From NCBI GenBank assembly GCA_035293845.1, contig DATGMB010000033.1:1-50346 (forward strand): a DNA stretch of 50,346 nt, in the 5' to 3' direction. Under the pieces are notes generated by a model. That model made no database searches, was not told the origin of the DNA, and saw nothing but the letters and a program-made list of their open reading frames with translations. The position numbers were made by a program, and so were the translations under genes. Of this stretch, positions 18,737 through 27,473 are shown piece after piece. This stretch comes from DATGMB01 sp035293845 (GTDB lineage: Bacteria; Acidobacteriota; Terriglobia; Bryobacterales; Bryobacteraceae). Position 1 is the stretch's first letter; each line of letters begins with the position of its first letter.

Positions 18737-21700
18737 ATGGCTTGCCGAATTCCGGTTCTCGCCAATCGGCTCTCGCCGGCGCGCTCCTGGCAACAGGAGG
18801 TGCTGCAAGCGCTGTATGAATCCCCGGAACTGCTCAACGAGGGATTGATCAGCTTCCACTACCCGCTGTACGAGGTCTCCGACGAGGAGCTCGACTATTT
18901 TCTCGGAAGCCTCATTCATCAGGCCGCGAAGACGGCGGGCGGACTGGCGAAATCGGTCGGCAAGGGCATTTCGACGGTCAGCAAGGTAATTCCCACGCAG
19001 GTGCTCACCGCCGGCCTTTCCTGGACCCCCATGGGATTGGCGGCGCGGGCAGGCATCGGCGCGCTGCAGGCGGCGGGCGAGGGACGCAATGTGTTTCAGG
19101 GGGCCATGCGCTCGCTCGCGGCCGACCCGGTCAGCCGCTTCTATATCGATACCGCGGCCGCCGCGGCGCGGGGCGAAAACATCCTGAAAGCCGCGCAAAA
19201 AGCTGCGCAGGCGGGAATCGGCGACCTGCGGCAGAGTCTTCAGTTCGCGGCGATGGTCGCGCCGTTTATCCCCGGCATCGGTACGGGAGTCGCCGCCGCC
19301 TTGAGCGCCGCCAACGCGCTCGCGGCGGGACAACCGATCACGGAAGCCTTGATTGCAGCCGCTCGCGGCGCCGTGCCGGGAGGCGCCATCGCCCAGTTCG
19401 CGTTCGATACCGCGATGAATCTGGCGAAAGGGAAGAACATCGGCGATGCGCTGCTCGCCTCCGCCCGCGATAAAATCCCCGGCGGCCCGGCGGCCCGGGC
19501 GGCGTTCGATGCCGCGGTCGCACTCGCCAAAGGCAGGAACATACAGGATGCGGCCTTCGCCGCGGCCGGTCGCCTTCTGCCTGCTTCGCCGTATGCCGCC
19601 GACGCGCTCTCGTTCGTGCGCAAGGTCGCTTCCGGGCAGAATATCCAACGCGCCGCGCTCTCCACGGCAGGGAACGCGGTTCTCAGCAGGATGCAGGCCT
19701 TGGGAGCGCCGGCGATCCCCAGGGCCGCGGTGCCCTTGCCGCGGCTCGCCTTTCGCCGCCCTCTGCCGATGCCGTTCCGGCGGCCGCGCTTGCAGCGCGA
19801 GATGTATGAGGCCGGTTCCGGTTCCGGCCAGCGCAGCGCGACAGCGGCGGCGCCGCCCAGCGTCATCGGGCGCTTCACGTTCAACGATATCACCGCGCCT
19901 TCCGATGAATGGGCGAAACTGGAGCCACTGGCCCGCAGAATTCTCGCTGGGGATACGAACGTTATCCTGGTCGGCCACACCGATCCCGTCGGGAAGGAGC
20001 GCTACAATTACGACCTCGGGATGCGCCGCGCAGCCGAAGCCCGGCGGCGGCTCGACGCGATCCTGGAGCGCCTGCGCCCCGGATCGTCGCGGAGCGTCAA
20101 CTATATTCCGTTCAGTGCGGGCGCTACTCGCCCGGTTGCTTCCAATCGCACGGAAGGCGGGCGCGCGCAGAACCGGCGGGTCGAGGTGTTCGTCTACGGC
20201 CGGATCCCTACCGTTTCGCCCAAGCCTCCGGTCCCGCCGCCCGTGCCGCCCAAGGGTCCGGTTCCGCCGCCCAAGCCTCCCGTGACTCCACCGTGGCCCG
20301 TGTCCAAGCCGCCGGGACCCATCATTCCGTGGCCGCCCAAGGATGTGACCATCCAGCCGCCCCCATCCGGGCGGCGGCACTGGGTCTGGGATGCGCTCAG
20401 CAGCGCTGCCGCCATGCTGGGCATCGTCCTCACCGCGGGCGTTACGGCGATCAGCGCGGAAGTCCTCGCCAAGGCGATAGCCGCCGCCGAGGCCGAGCTC
20501 CGAAAATACGGTCCGGGGACGAAGGGGATCGGCAACGCGGGTGAAGCCGCGGCACGCGTAATTCTGGAGGACAAGCTCGGCCACGGCAAGTATGTCTACG
20601 ATCTCAACAACCTTAGCGATCGTTTTCCGCTGCTCGATCTCATCACACCTGAGGATTGCGCCAGCGTGAAGACGTACGGAGCGTTGGGGAAAGGGGATCT
20701 GCCATCCATTGTCTCCGGCCTCCGCCGCGCCTATATACAGGGGGCAGGCCAAGATTATCCGACCTCGGGCCCCGGCAGCAAGTTTCGAAAAGTAACCCAG
20801 GCGGCGCAACTTCTTTGGAACAATAAGAGCCGCATACCCAGCGACGCGCTGCCCGCCGCAATCCGGCGGGCGAGGTCGGTCGCGGCTGTGGAGAGCTATC
20901 TCCTGGATTGCTTCAAGCTCTATGTTCCCAGCGATCTCGTAAAGCCCACCTGCGAAGCCATCGTGATGTACCTGGCGGAAAAGATGGGAGTCGCCATCAC
21001 GATCGGCGGCAAATCTCTGCCGGGCAAGCGCATCAGCCGCGCTCAGGGAGAATTCCTCGCGCGCGAATGCCGGAGAGTTCAATCATCCGGTCCGTCGTTA
21101 TCGGATTTCAGGGCCATCGTGGAGGCGGCGCGATCGAGGGTACAGGGGCAGCACGAATTCTATGAGATCGACACCAGCGAGCGCGGCCTCGTATCGTCGC
21201 AGATCGCCGCCAATCAGCGCGACGCCTACCGGCTCACGGATTTCGTGTTCTACCGGCGCCATCCCGAAATGCGCGGGCGGCGCATCGGCGCGAACGAGAC
21301 GCAGCTCAGGAACGAATGGCTCTCGATTCTGCGCGACATAGTCCAGCCCGCGTTGCGCGCCGCTTCGCCGTCGGCGCCCGTCCGCGACGGCATGGTCGCC
21401 GGAGCGCTCGCCATCGCCGCCAGACCGGTGCCCGGCATGCCGGGTGTGACCATTCAGCAGTTGATCGAGCAGTGGCGTCCGCGAATCGCTCCGGAAATCC
21501 CTCTCTCCGTCATCCTCGCCTTCCTGCCGTTCGAATCCGGCGGCAATTTCGACGACGCCACGCACGGGTTACGGCGGAACAATTTCACCAGTCCGCCGTT
21601 TTACGAGCTGGGCCTGTTCCAGACCCCCGCCGGCCTCCACGGCAAATGCACCACGGAAAAGTACCAATCGTGCGAGTACCCGCCTCCTGGAGTCGAAAAC

Positions 21701-22141
21701 CCGCGAGACCTCTCGCCTTGGTACCTGCTATGCCGGAAGGTCGGCGCGGACCCCGCGCACGATTGGCAGAACCCGGCGAAACAGGTGCGGGTCGGCCTGT
21801 TGAGCATCGAGTGCCCTGCCCGGCGCATCCGGAAGCTCTTTCCGGAGCTGTTCCCCATGCCGGGCACCGATTGGGACCTGCGAATGGCCGTGCTCATGGC
21901 GTTCGCGCGCGGCGGCGGCTTCGCGCAGGCGTTCTTGAGCCATTACCGCAAGGATCTCGCCAGCTTGCCCGAAGACCGCCGCTGGGACTTCCTGCGCGGC
22001 AAGACCGTGCCGTATCGTGCCGGGACTTATTGGACCTTCGACACCAACAATGTCGACAGCAAGATGGACCTGGCCGCCAAGCTTGGCTACCTCCCCGGCG
22101 CCGGGGAGAGATCGGCCATCGGCCTCAGCATGACGTGTTAG
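18737..22141 (+). CDS. Multidomain OmpA / nuclease-like / lytic-transglycosylase-like protein
   Basis: 1134 residues. Start chosen at ATG 18737 (GAGGT 7 bases upstream); the open frame extends upstream to 18314, but that part is the shadow of the divergent gene. Order: SDEELDYFLGSLI (48-60); Ala/Gly-rich repeats with G-x-N-I cores, three in 34-residue register (about 194-330); OmpA-C-like domain (376-488, GHTD 413-416, NRRVEV); Pro-rich linker (491-541); hydrophobic segment (about 553-575); a region with GE (602-603), LD (633-634) and SVK (643-645), resembling a PD-(D/E)XK core; and a C-terminal domain with FESGG (E933) and ELGLFQ (957-962), resembling lytic transglycosylases. It suggests a cell-wall-targeted effector or structural hydrolase. 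Domain calls after 590 are inference. Confidence 0.75.
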   Translation: MACRIPVLANRLSPARSWQQEVLQALYESPELLNEGLISFHYPLYEVSDEELDYFLGSLIHQAAKTAGGLAKSVGKGISTVSKVIPTQVLTAGLSWTPMGLAARAGIGALQAAGEGRNVFQGAMRSLAADPVSRFYIDTAAAAARGENILKAAQKAAQAGIGDLRQSLQFAAMVAPFIPGIGTGVAAALSAANALAAGQPITEALIAAARGAVPGGAIAQFAFDTAMNLAKGKNIGDALLASARDKIPGGPAARAAFDAAVALAKGRNIQDAAFAAAGRLLPASPYAADALSFVRKVASGQNIQRAALSTAGNAVLSRMQALGAPAIPRAAVPLPRLAFRRPLPMPFRRPRLQREMYEAGSGSGQRSATAAAPPSVIGRFTFNDITAPSDEWAKLEPLARRILAGDTNVILVGHTDPVGKERYNYDLGMRRAAEARRRLDAILERLRPGSSRSVNYIPFSAGATRPVASNRTEGGRAQNRRVEVFVYGRIPTVSPKPPVPPPVPPKGPVPPPKPPVTPPWPVSKPPGPIIPWPPKDVTIQPPPSGRRHWVWDALSSAAAMLGIVLTAGVTAISAEVLAKAIAAAEAELRKYGPGTKGIGNAGEAAARVILEDKLGHGKYVYDLNNLSDRFPLLDLITPEDCASVKTYGALGKGDLPSIVSGLRRAYIQGAGQDYPTSGPGSKFRKVTQAAQLLWNNKSRIPSDALPAAIRRARSVAAVESYLLDCFKLYVPSDLVKPTCEAIVMYLAEKMGVAITIGGKSLPGKRISRAQGEFLARECRRVQSSGPSLSDFRAIVEAARSRVQGQHEFYEIDTSERGLVSSQIAANQRDAYRLTDFVFYRRHPEMRGRRIGANETQLRNEWLSILRDIVQPALRAASPSAPVRDGMVAGALAIAARPVPGMPGVTIQQLIEQWRPRIAPEIPLSVILAFLPFESGGNFDDATHGLRRNNFTSPPFYELGLFQTPAGLHGKCTTEKYQSCEYPPPGVENPRDLSPWYLLCRKVGADPAHDWQNPAKQVRVGLLSIECPARRIRKLFPELFPMPGTDWDLRMAVLMAFARGGGFAQAFLSHYRKDLASLPEDRRWDFLRGKTVPYRAGTYWTFDTNNVDSKMDLAAKLGYLPGAGERSAIGLSMTC

Positions 22142-22224
22142 GCGTCGCCGGCGGCGGTGCAAGGCTGTGAGCACGGCCGCCGGCCGGCCTCGATCGCGCC
22201 GCCTCAACGCGAGCCCCGATACAC

Positions 22225-23328
22225 CTACGCCGTCATGCGGAGCAGCAGGCAGGTGATATCGTCGTGCTGGCGCGTGGCGCCAACGAAGGCGTCCACCGAG
22301 GACATGAGCCGCTTCAGGCCCTCGTTGGCGGTCGCGCCACCGAGAGATTTCACCATCGCCAGCATGCGCTCCTCACCGTATTCCCATTCGTGCTCATCTT
22401 CGGCTTCGACCAGGCCGTCGGTGAAAATCAGCAGCAGGTCGCCGGGAGCGAGGCGGGTCGCGCCGGACCGATAGGGCGCCGCGGCGCTGATACCGAGCGG
22501 CAGGCCGCCGGTTTCGAATCGCTCCATGGCGCCCGAAGCGCGGCGCAGCACCGGCCAGTTGTGGCCCGCATTGACGTATTCGAGCGCGCCCGTGGCGGGG
22601 TCGAGTTCGGCGAGGAAAGCGGTGGTGAAGCGGCGGCCCTGGTTGCTCTGCTCGCACGCGTAGCGGTTGATGCGCGCCGCGAGTTCGACGAGCGAGCCGG
22701 GGAGATCCGCGAGCGTGCGCAGGCTCGCCTGCAGCGTCGCGGTCAGCAATGCCGCCGGGATGCTCTTTCCGGCCACGTCGGCGACGACGATCAGGAGACG
22801 CCGGTTCGGCCGGAAGAACGCGTCGTAATAATCGCCGGCGACGGTGTTGGCCGGCCGCGTGGCGAAGGCGATATCCACGCCGGGCACATCCGGCGGCCGG
22901 GCCGGCATCAGCCAGCTTTGAATCTCGCGGGCGATTTCGAGGTCGCGCTTCATCACGATGCGGTCGGAAAGCTCGAGCGCGAGCAGGAGGAGCAGCAGCA
23001 GGCTGGAGAAGAAGCGGAGGCTGGTGGTGTCGAACTCGCCGCCGTCCTGCGTATTGACGTGAATCGCGGGAATCGCGAGAAGGATCAGGGCCAGGACCAG
23101 GAGGACGCGGCGGCCGGGCGAGAGCTTCATCGCCATTGCCCAGAAATAGCCGCGGACGATGCGGAGGAAACGCCGCATGCGGCGTTCGCCTTCGCGCGGC
23201 GCGGTGTCGACCTCCTTGGAATAGAACTGGTAGCCGGCGCGGGCATCGGCGCGGAACTGCGCCCAAAGGTCCTGAATGGCAACGCCGTCGCTGATGCGCT
23301 GCCAGAAGTCGTAAAGCTTGCGGTACAT
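22225..23328 (-). CDS. PP2C-type (SpoIIE/RsbU-like) serine phosphatase, membrane-bound
   Basis: 367 residues from ATG at 23328 (a longer GTG-type frame upstream is less likely). Two membrane segments lie at about 75-91 and 105-120. Then come a short helical linker (LEIAREIQSWLMP, the usual lead-in of RsbU-type proteins) and the SpoIIE domain: AGDYYDAF (164-171), VVADVAGKSIPAALL (181-195), NAGHNWPVLRR, FTDGLVEAED and the closing DDITCLLLR. The Asp residues bind the two metals. Such enzymes dephosphorylate anti-sigma-factor antagonists. No partner anti-anti-sigma gene is nearby. It is convergent with the big cluster gene, with an 83-bp gap. Confidence 0.9.
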   Translation of the reverse strand: MYRKLYDFWQRISDGVAIQDLWAQFRADARAGYQFYSKEVDTAPREGERRMRRFLRIVRGYFWAMAMKLSPGRRVLLVLALILLAIPAIHVNTQDGGEFDTTSLRFFSSLLLLLLLALELSDRIVMKRDLEIAREIQSWLMPARPPDVPGVDIAFATRPANTVAGDYYDAFFRPNRRLLIVVADVAGKSIPAALLTATLQASLRTLADLPGSLVELAARINRYACEQSNQGRRFTTAFLAELDPATGALEYVNAGHNWPVLRRASGAMERFETGGLPLGISAAAPYRSGATRLAPGDLLLIFTDGLVEAEDEHEWEYGEERMLAMVKSLGGATANEGLKRLMSSVDAFVGATRQHDDITCLLLRMTA

Positions 23329-23436
23329 CCGGCTCAAGTATAAACCGACGGCGATGCTTCTCCCGGCGGACGCGAGACGCGCGCGAGCGTCACCCGCCGC
23401 TGCTCCCGCCGCCCGCACCGGCAATCCCAGCCGCCC

Positions 23437-25047
23437 TCACCGCTGCGCCGGCACGAAGCGGTAGATCTCGAACGTCGGACGGCCGAAACCATCGGAGATG
23501 GTGTCCACCATCTCACGTCGATAGCCCGCCGCCTGCGCGGCAGTCACGATGCGCGCAGTGTTCCCGCGGAAGATTTCCTGGTCCGCCGTGCGGCCGACGA
23601 ACAGGTAGCCGTCGCCCGCAAGGATGCCGGGATCGGTGAGGCCGCCCGTGAGATCCCAGGTGGGCAGCCTGCCGCGGCTCACCAGGCGCAGGCTGTCCTG
23701 AATGCCCCAGTCGGCGCAGAAAACAGCGGGCGGGTGCGCGGACTCCAGACGCGACGACAACGGGAAGATGGCGTCGCTCCAGCTTTCCGAACCGCCGTCG
23801 CGCGACATCATCACGTAGTATTCATTGGCGACCAGGAGGTTCGATGCGAGAAGCACGGCGAGCACGAGGGCGCAGACGGGACCGGCGGCGCGGCGCAGGC
23901 GCGTGGCGGCGGAAGCGAACGAGATCGCAATGATGGCCTGCGGCAGCGGCCAGAGCAGGATGGTGTGGTGGACGCTCGCGCCGGCATTCGCCGTCATAGC
24001 CATCTGGAGCCAGGCGATCGCGCCCGCCATCAGGCAGAAGGCGATCGCGCGGCGGCCGCCGGCATCGGCCAGCGGCGCGAGCGCCAGCGCGAGCAGCAAA
24101 GCGTAGAACATCAGGGTGCGGCGGGGATGGCCGGTGATTTCCGCCAGGGCGGCGGAGGCGCGCGCGGGCGCCGATTCGGGCAGGCGCGGATGGGGAGTTT
24201 GCCAGTCCTCGTCCGTCAGATAGCCGAACAGGCCCTGGCCGTTGATGGTGTTCATCAGCATGGGCGCCTTGGCGGAAACGGGGGTGGTATCGCGCTTGAC
24301 GTTACCGCGGAACGTGGACCAGTGCGTCTTGAAGTTGAAGATCAGCAGCGGCGCCGCGCCCACGGTGAAGGAAAGCAGCGCGATGGCCGCGCGCCGGCGG
24401 GTGAAGAGCCGCGCGATCGGCCGCCAGTAGAAAGCTGCGGCGGCGAGCGCCATGCCGGAGAGCATCCAGACCGCGAGCGCCTTGTCCCAAACCGCAAGAC
24501 CGAGGAGGAAGAATCCGCCGGCCAGCGCGCGATGCGCCGTGCGCGATTTCGGCTCCTGCGCGAAGCAGACGAGGAAATAGCCGCCGCCGAGCAAAAGAAG
24601 GTGTTGCAGCGCGACCGGGCCCCAGTCGAAAACTGAAGTGAGGAGATAGCAGGAATCGGTGGCGAGTAGAAGCGCGCCGAGAACGGCCGCGCGGCGTCCG
24701 GCCACGCGGCGAAGGAGCACGTAGAAAATCCAGATGGAGGCGGCTCCGGCGAGCACCATGGGCTCGCGCGCCGACCAGACGCCGGGACGGGCGATCCGGA
24801 ACACGGCCTTATAAAGAAGCGTCTTCAACGTGCCGATGTAGCTCATGACCATCAGCGGGAAAGTGGAATGGCCGATGCGGATGGCGTAAAGCCAGGAGCG
24901 CGGCGCGAGCAGCGGCGAGGCGAATAGGGATTCGTCATCCTCGATGCCGAGCAGGGGGAGGAAGAACTGGCCGGCGAGGAGGAAGAAAGCGCAGGCGAAG
25001 AGGGCGAGGAGATGTTGGAGTCGCGGGCGCAAATTCGAGGCTAACAT
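23437..25047 (-). CDS. GT39-like integral membrane glycosyltransferase
   Basis: 536 residues from ATG at 25047. About 11 hydrophobic segments, and an acidic pair in the first loop (GIEDDES, 34-40) as in the GT-C fold of dolichyl-phosphate-mannose mannosyltransferase-like proteins (PMT_2). The C-terminal 110 residues (after FCADWGIQDSL) are soluble and probably periplasmic. The family moves sugars from polyprenyl-phosphate donors to lipid or protein at the periplasmic face; the acceptor here is unknown. It stands between the phosphatase and a two-hairpin repeat, all in the same direction. Confidence 0.8.
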   Translation of the reverse strand: MLASNLRPRLQHLLALFACAFFLLAGQFFLPLLGIEDDESLFASPLLAPRSWLYAIRIGHSTFPLMVMSYIGTLKTLLYKAVFRIARPGVWSAREPMVLAGAASIWIFYVLLRRVAGRRAAVLGALLLATDSCYLLTSVFDWGPVALQHLLLLGGGYFLVCFAQEPKSRTAHRALAGGFFLLGLAVWDKALAVWMLSGMALAAAAFYWRPIARLFTRRRAAIALLSFTVGAAPLLIFNFKTHWSTFRGNVKRDTTPVSAKAPMLMNTINGQGLFGYLTDEDWQTPHPRLPESAPARASAALAEITGHPRRTLMFYALLLALALAPLADAGGRRAIAFCLMAGAIAWLQMAMTANAGASVHHTILLWPLPQAIIAISFASAATRLRRAAGPVCALVLAVLLASNLLVANEYYVMMSRDGGSESWSDAIFPLSSRLESAHPPAVFCADWGIQDSLRLVSRGRLPTWDLTGGLTDPGILAGDGYLFVGRTADQEIFRGNTARIVTAAQAAGYRREMVDTISDGFGRPTFEIYRFVPAQR

Positions 25048-25084
25048 GGAGCGCCAGCGCAGACGGCCGGACCCTCTCCAGCCG

Positions 25085-25113
25085 CGAAAACCGCCGAGCC
25101 TCGGCGGTTTTCG
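25085..25113. terminator. Hairpin terminator, bidirectional form
   Basis: Perfect stem CGAAAACCGCCGAG / CTCGGCGGTTTTCG around one central C, flanked by A-run and T-run on the two strands, so either direction could terminate. It lies between the beta-propeller gene and the GT39-like gene. Confidence 0.65.
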
Positions 25114-25150
25114 GGAAATCAACCCACGCAAATTCAATGACTTACCAACC

Positions 25151-25176
25151 CAAAACCGCCGATTTCGGCGGTTTTG
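25151..25176. terminator. Hairpin terminator of the beta-propeller gene
   Basis: Arms 25151-25162 and 25165-25176 are perfectly complementary with a TT centre and end in TTTTG on the plus strand and TTTTG on the minus strand. It lies directly beyond the stop of the minus-strand gene ending at 25192. Confidence 0.65.
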
Positions 25177-25191
25177 CCTGCGCCGCGAACG

Positions 25192-27471
25192 CTACCTCAA
25201 CACGACTTTCGCCAGCCCCGCGTTGTTGGCGCTGTCGGCGGCGCGCAGCACGAGCAGGTGCTCGCCCGGAGCGAGTCCGTTCAGGTCAAGCACGAACTTC
25301 TCGCGCAGCCCGTCGATCACGCCATCGGCGGCCTGCACCGGAATCCAGCCCGAAGCATCGAGCGAGTACTCGCAGTGGCGCAGCGGGGAGGCCGCATCGG
25401 CTGCCTCGAACTCGACGTGGGCGGCGCCGGCGGAGTAGCGCACCTGGCCCACCGCGATCGTGGGCGGGGTATTGTCGATCATCACCGGGGCGCTGGTCAT
25501 CTGCGCCTCGCGGGCGCTGGGCGGCGGATTGGCTTCGCGGTCCGAGGCCACCACTCGGAAGAAGTACTTGCCGTCGGCGAGAAGATCGCCATCGAAGGTG
25601 ATGGAACTATCGTGCAGTCCGCTCTTGAGTAACAGCCATTGGCTGGCATCCTCGCTGCGGAAGTAGAGCGAGTACACGAGGCGGTCGCCGTCCGGGTCGT
25701 CGGCCTGCCAGGAGACGGTGATCTGCTGCGCGGCGGCGCGGGGCAGGGTCTGGGTGGAGGTGCCGGCGCTCGTCGAGGCGCTCGAATCCCCGGAATCGGA
25801 GACGGTGACGCTATAGGCGGCGCTGCTCCCCCCGGTCAGGCTCTTGGCGGGCTGAGCCGGGGCGGATTGCGTGGTCACGTTGATGCTCCGCACCACTGGC
25901 GGCGAATTCTGCGGCAAATAGGCGAGTGTGACGCTGTGGAGGATGGGGGTCGCGCCGTTGGTCCCGGCCATTTCCGCCTTCCACTGGATGTAGCGGGCGT
26001 TGGGGCTGGTGATGCGGGAGCCGGCCGGATTGGTCAGGGGCTCCGACCACTCGCTCCAGGTGCGGTCCGGGCGGGCGGAGTTGCCGGAGCGGGTGCGGAA
26101 GCTCAGCGAGCAGCCGGAGGGGAGATCGGCGCGCCAGCTGACGCTGCCCCAGCGGGAAGCGGTGCCGGAATCGTGCACGGGGGCTTCGTAAGAACCCGAG
26201 GGGCCGGGCGTTTCGCCCAGACGGAAGATGCGGCCCATGTTGCCGGTGGCGGCCAGCACGGAGTGGTTCGAGGGCAGCAGCCGCGTGGCCTCGGCCTCAT
26301 GTGTTTCCGTCACCAGCGTCAGGCGGCGGTCTGGCGAGAGGCCGTAGATGCGCCCGTTGTCGTCCGTGGAGAAGAGAACCTGGCGCTCCAGGGCGAGGAC
26401 GTCGTAGATGTTTTCGTCCTTTGACGTCCAGAGCGTTTCCACGGTGTTATCGGGGTTGATCCGGTAGAGCGCGGATTTATCCACGCCGCTGACTTCCACC
26501 GCCGGTGTGAATTGCGTGCTGACCTGCGGTGCGGCGGAGACGGTGGAGGCGGGCGACGATTGCTTGGGGTCGGGCGGCTTGATTTCACCGCCGGGATTGG
26601 CCTGAGCCTCGACGGTAATGCTGGTCGTGACCGTCGGGACGGAGCCGGCGCCGCTCGAGCCCTGCGTCGATTGGCTGGCGCTCTGCGCGCGCTTGGCGAT
26701 CGAGCCGCCGAGCGCCGCGGCGTAAACCGTGCCATCCGGCATGGGGACGATGGCGCGGATCTCCGGCAGGCTGGCATCGTAAAGGACGAACGCCTGATCC
26801 TTGGCCGAGATGCGGTAGAGAATGCCGTTGGGCTCGCTGCCGGCGAGCAGGCGGCCCTGGTTATCCAGCGCGAGGCCGGTAATGTGGCTCTGGCCCGTGT
26901 CGTAGTAAAGCTCGCCGTGGCCGGAGGCGTCGACGCGGTAGATCTTGCCCTGGCCGCCGGTGCCGACGTATAGCGCGCCATCCGGGCCGGCCGCGAGCGA
27001 CCAGATATAGCGGGCTCCAGGCGCGAAGTACTCGGCGGCCTTGCCGTTGACGATTCGATAGACCTTGCCGTCCGGCGAAGTGCCGGCGTACACCGCTCCG
27101 TCCCGGCCCACTGTAATCGCAAAGACTTCCGGCTGGTCGGCGGTCCAGAGGAGCGAGGACTTGCCGGAGGGCTCGACGCGGTAGACGCGTCCGCGGTGGC
27201 CGGTGGCGGCGTAGAGCGCGCCGTCCGGTCCCTCGGCCACCGCCCAGATGACCGGCTGGTCGGTGGAAAAGATGGTATCGATTTTCGGAGCGAGCGAGAG
27301 GCGGCCCTCGCGGCTGAGCGAAATCCCGTCGAAGCGCCCGTGGACGAAATCGGCGTACGAGTTCATTTCCCAGGCGGTGGTGCCGCTCGGGAAAAGCGCG
27401 GGCGCGAGCGCCGCGGCAACCAGGATCGCGGCCCCCACGGGCCGGGCATATTCGCGCAGGAGACGGAGCAT
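25192..27471 (-). CDS. Secreted beta-propeller plus FN3-like protein
   Basis: 759 residues. A hydrophobic signal-like segment lies at residues 12-28 (VGAAILVAAALAPALFP). Residues about 60-260 carry four or more propeller blades of the form 'A.GPDGALYAATG..GRVYRV' (AEGPDGALYAATGHRGRVYRV, then AGPDGALYVGTGGQGKIYRV). A low-complexity Ser/Thr/Gln-rich stretch follows (about 260-320), then further blades and fibronectin-like or Ig-like domains (about 560-759, VSWQADDPDGDRLVYSLYF). The protein looks periplasmic or surface-associated and is of a kind I associate with Solibacter-type genomes. Its partner is probably the S55 peptidase, whose stop lies 2 bp upstream of this start. No catalytic motif is visible. 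Confidence 0.82.
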   Translation of the reverse strand: MLRLLREYARPVGAAILVAAALAPALFPSGTTAWEMNSYADFVHGRFDGISLSREGRLSLAPKIDTIFSTDQPVIWAVAEGPDGALYAATGHRGRVYRVEPSGKSSLLWTADQPEVFAITVGRDGAVYAGTSPDGKVYRIVNGKAAEYFAPGARYIWSLAAGPDGALYVGTGGQGKIYRVDASGHGELYYDTGQSHITGLALDNQGRLLAGSEPNGILYRISAKDQAFVLYDASLPEIRAIVPMPDGTVYAAALGGSIAKRAQSASQSTQGSSGAGSVPTVTTSITVEAQANPGGEIKPPDPKQSSPASTVSAAPQVSTQFTPAVEVSGVDKSALYRINPDNTVETLWTSKDENIYDVLALERQVLFSTDDNGRIYGLSPDRRLTLVTETHEAEATRLLPSNHSVLAATGNMGRIFRLGETPGPSGSYEAPVHDSGTASRWGSVSWRADLPSGCSLSFRTRSGNSARPDRTWSEWSEPLTNPAGSRITSPNARYIQWKAEMAGTNGATPILHSVTLAYLPQNSPPVVRSINVTTQSAPAQPAKSLTGGSSAAYSVTVSDSGDSSASTSAGTSTQTLPRAAAQQITVSWQADDPDGDRLVYSLYFRSEDASQWLLLKSGLHDSSITFDGDLLADGKYFFRVVASDREANPPPSAREAQMTSAPVMIDNTPPTIAVGQVRYSAGAAHVEFEAADAASPLRHCEYSLDASGWIPVQAADGVIDGLREKFVLDLNGLAPGEHLLVLRAADSANNAGLAKVVLR

Positions 27472-27473
27472 TC

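Larger units (their letters stand above)
25085..25176. repeat. Two-hairpin intergenic element, copy A
   Basis: Two strong palindromes (25085-25113 and 25151-25176) joined by a linker that holds CTTACCAAC (25141-25149) just before the second hairpin. The second hairpin has 12-bp perfect arms (CAAAACCGCCGA / TCGGCGGTTTTG). A related unit with the same CTTACCAAC lead occurs at 49545-49642. Confidence 0.6.

Noticed and set aside
8938..22141. Extracellular contractile injection system or T6SS
   Set aside because: No sheath, tube, baseplate, spike or ATPase of those systems is seen; only loose style resemblance of wall-binding proteins.
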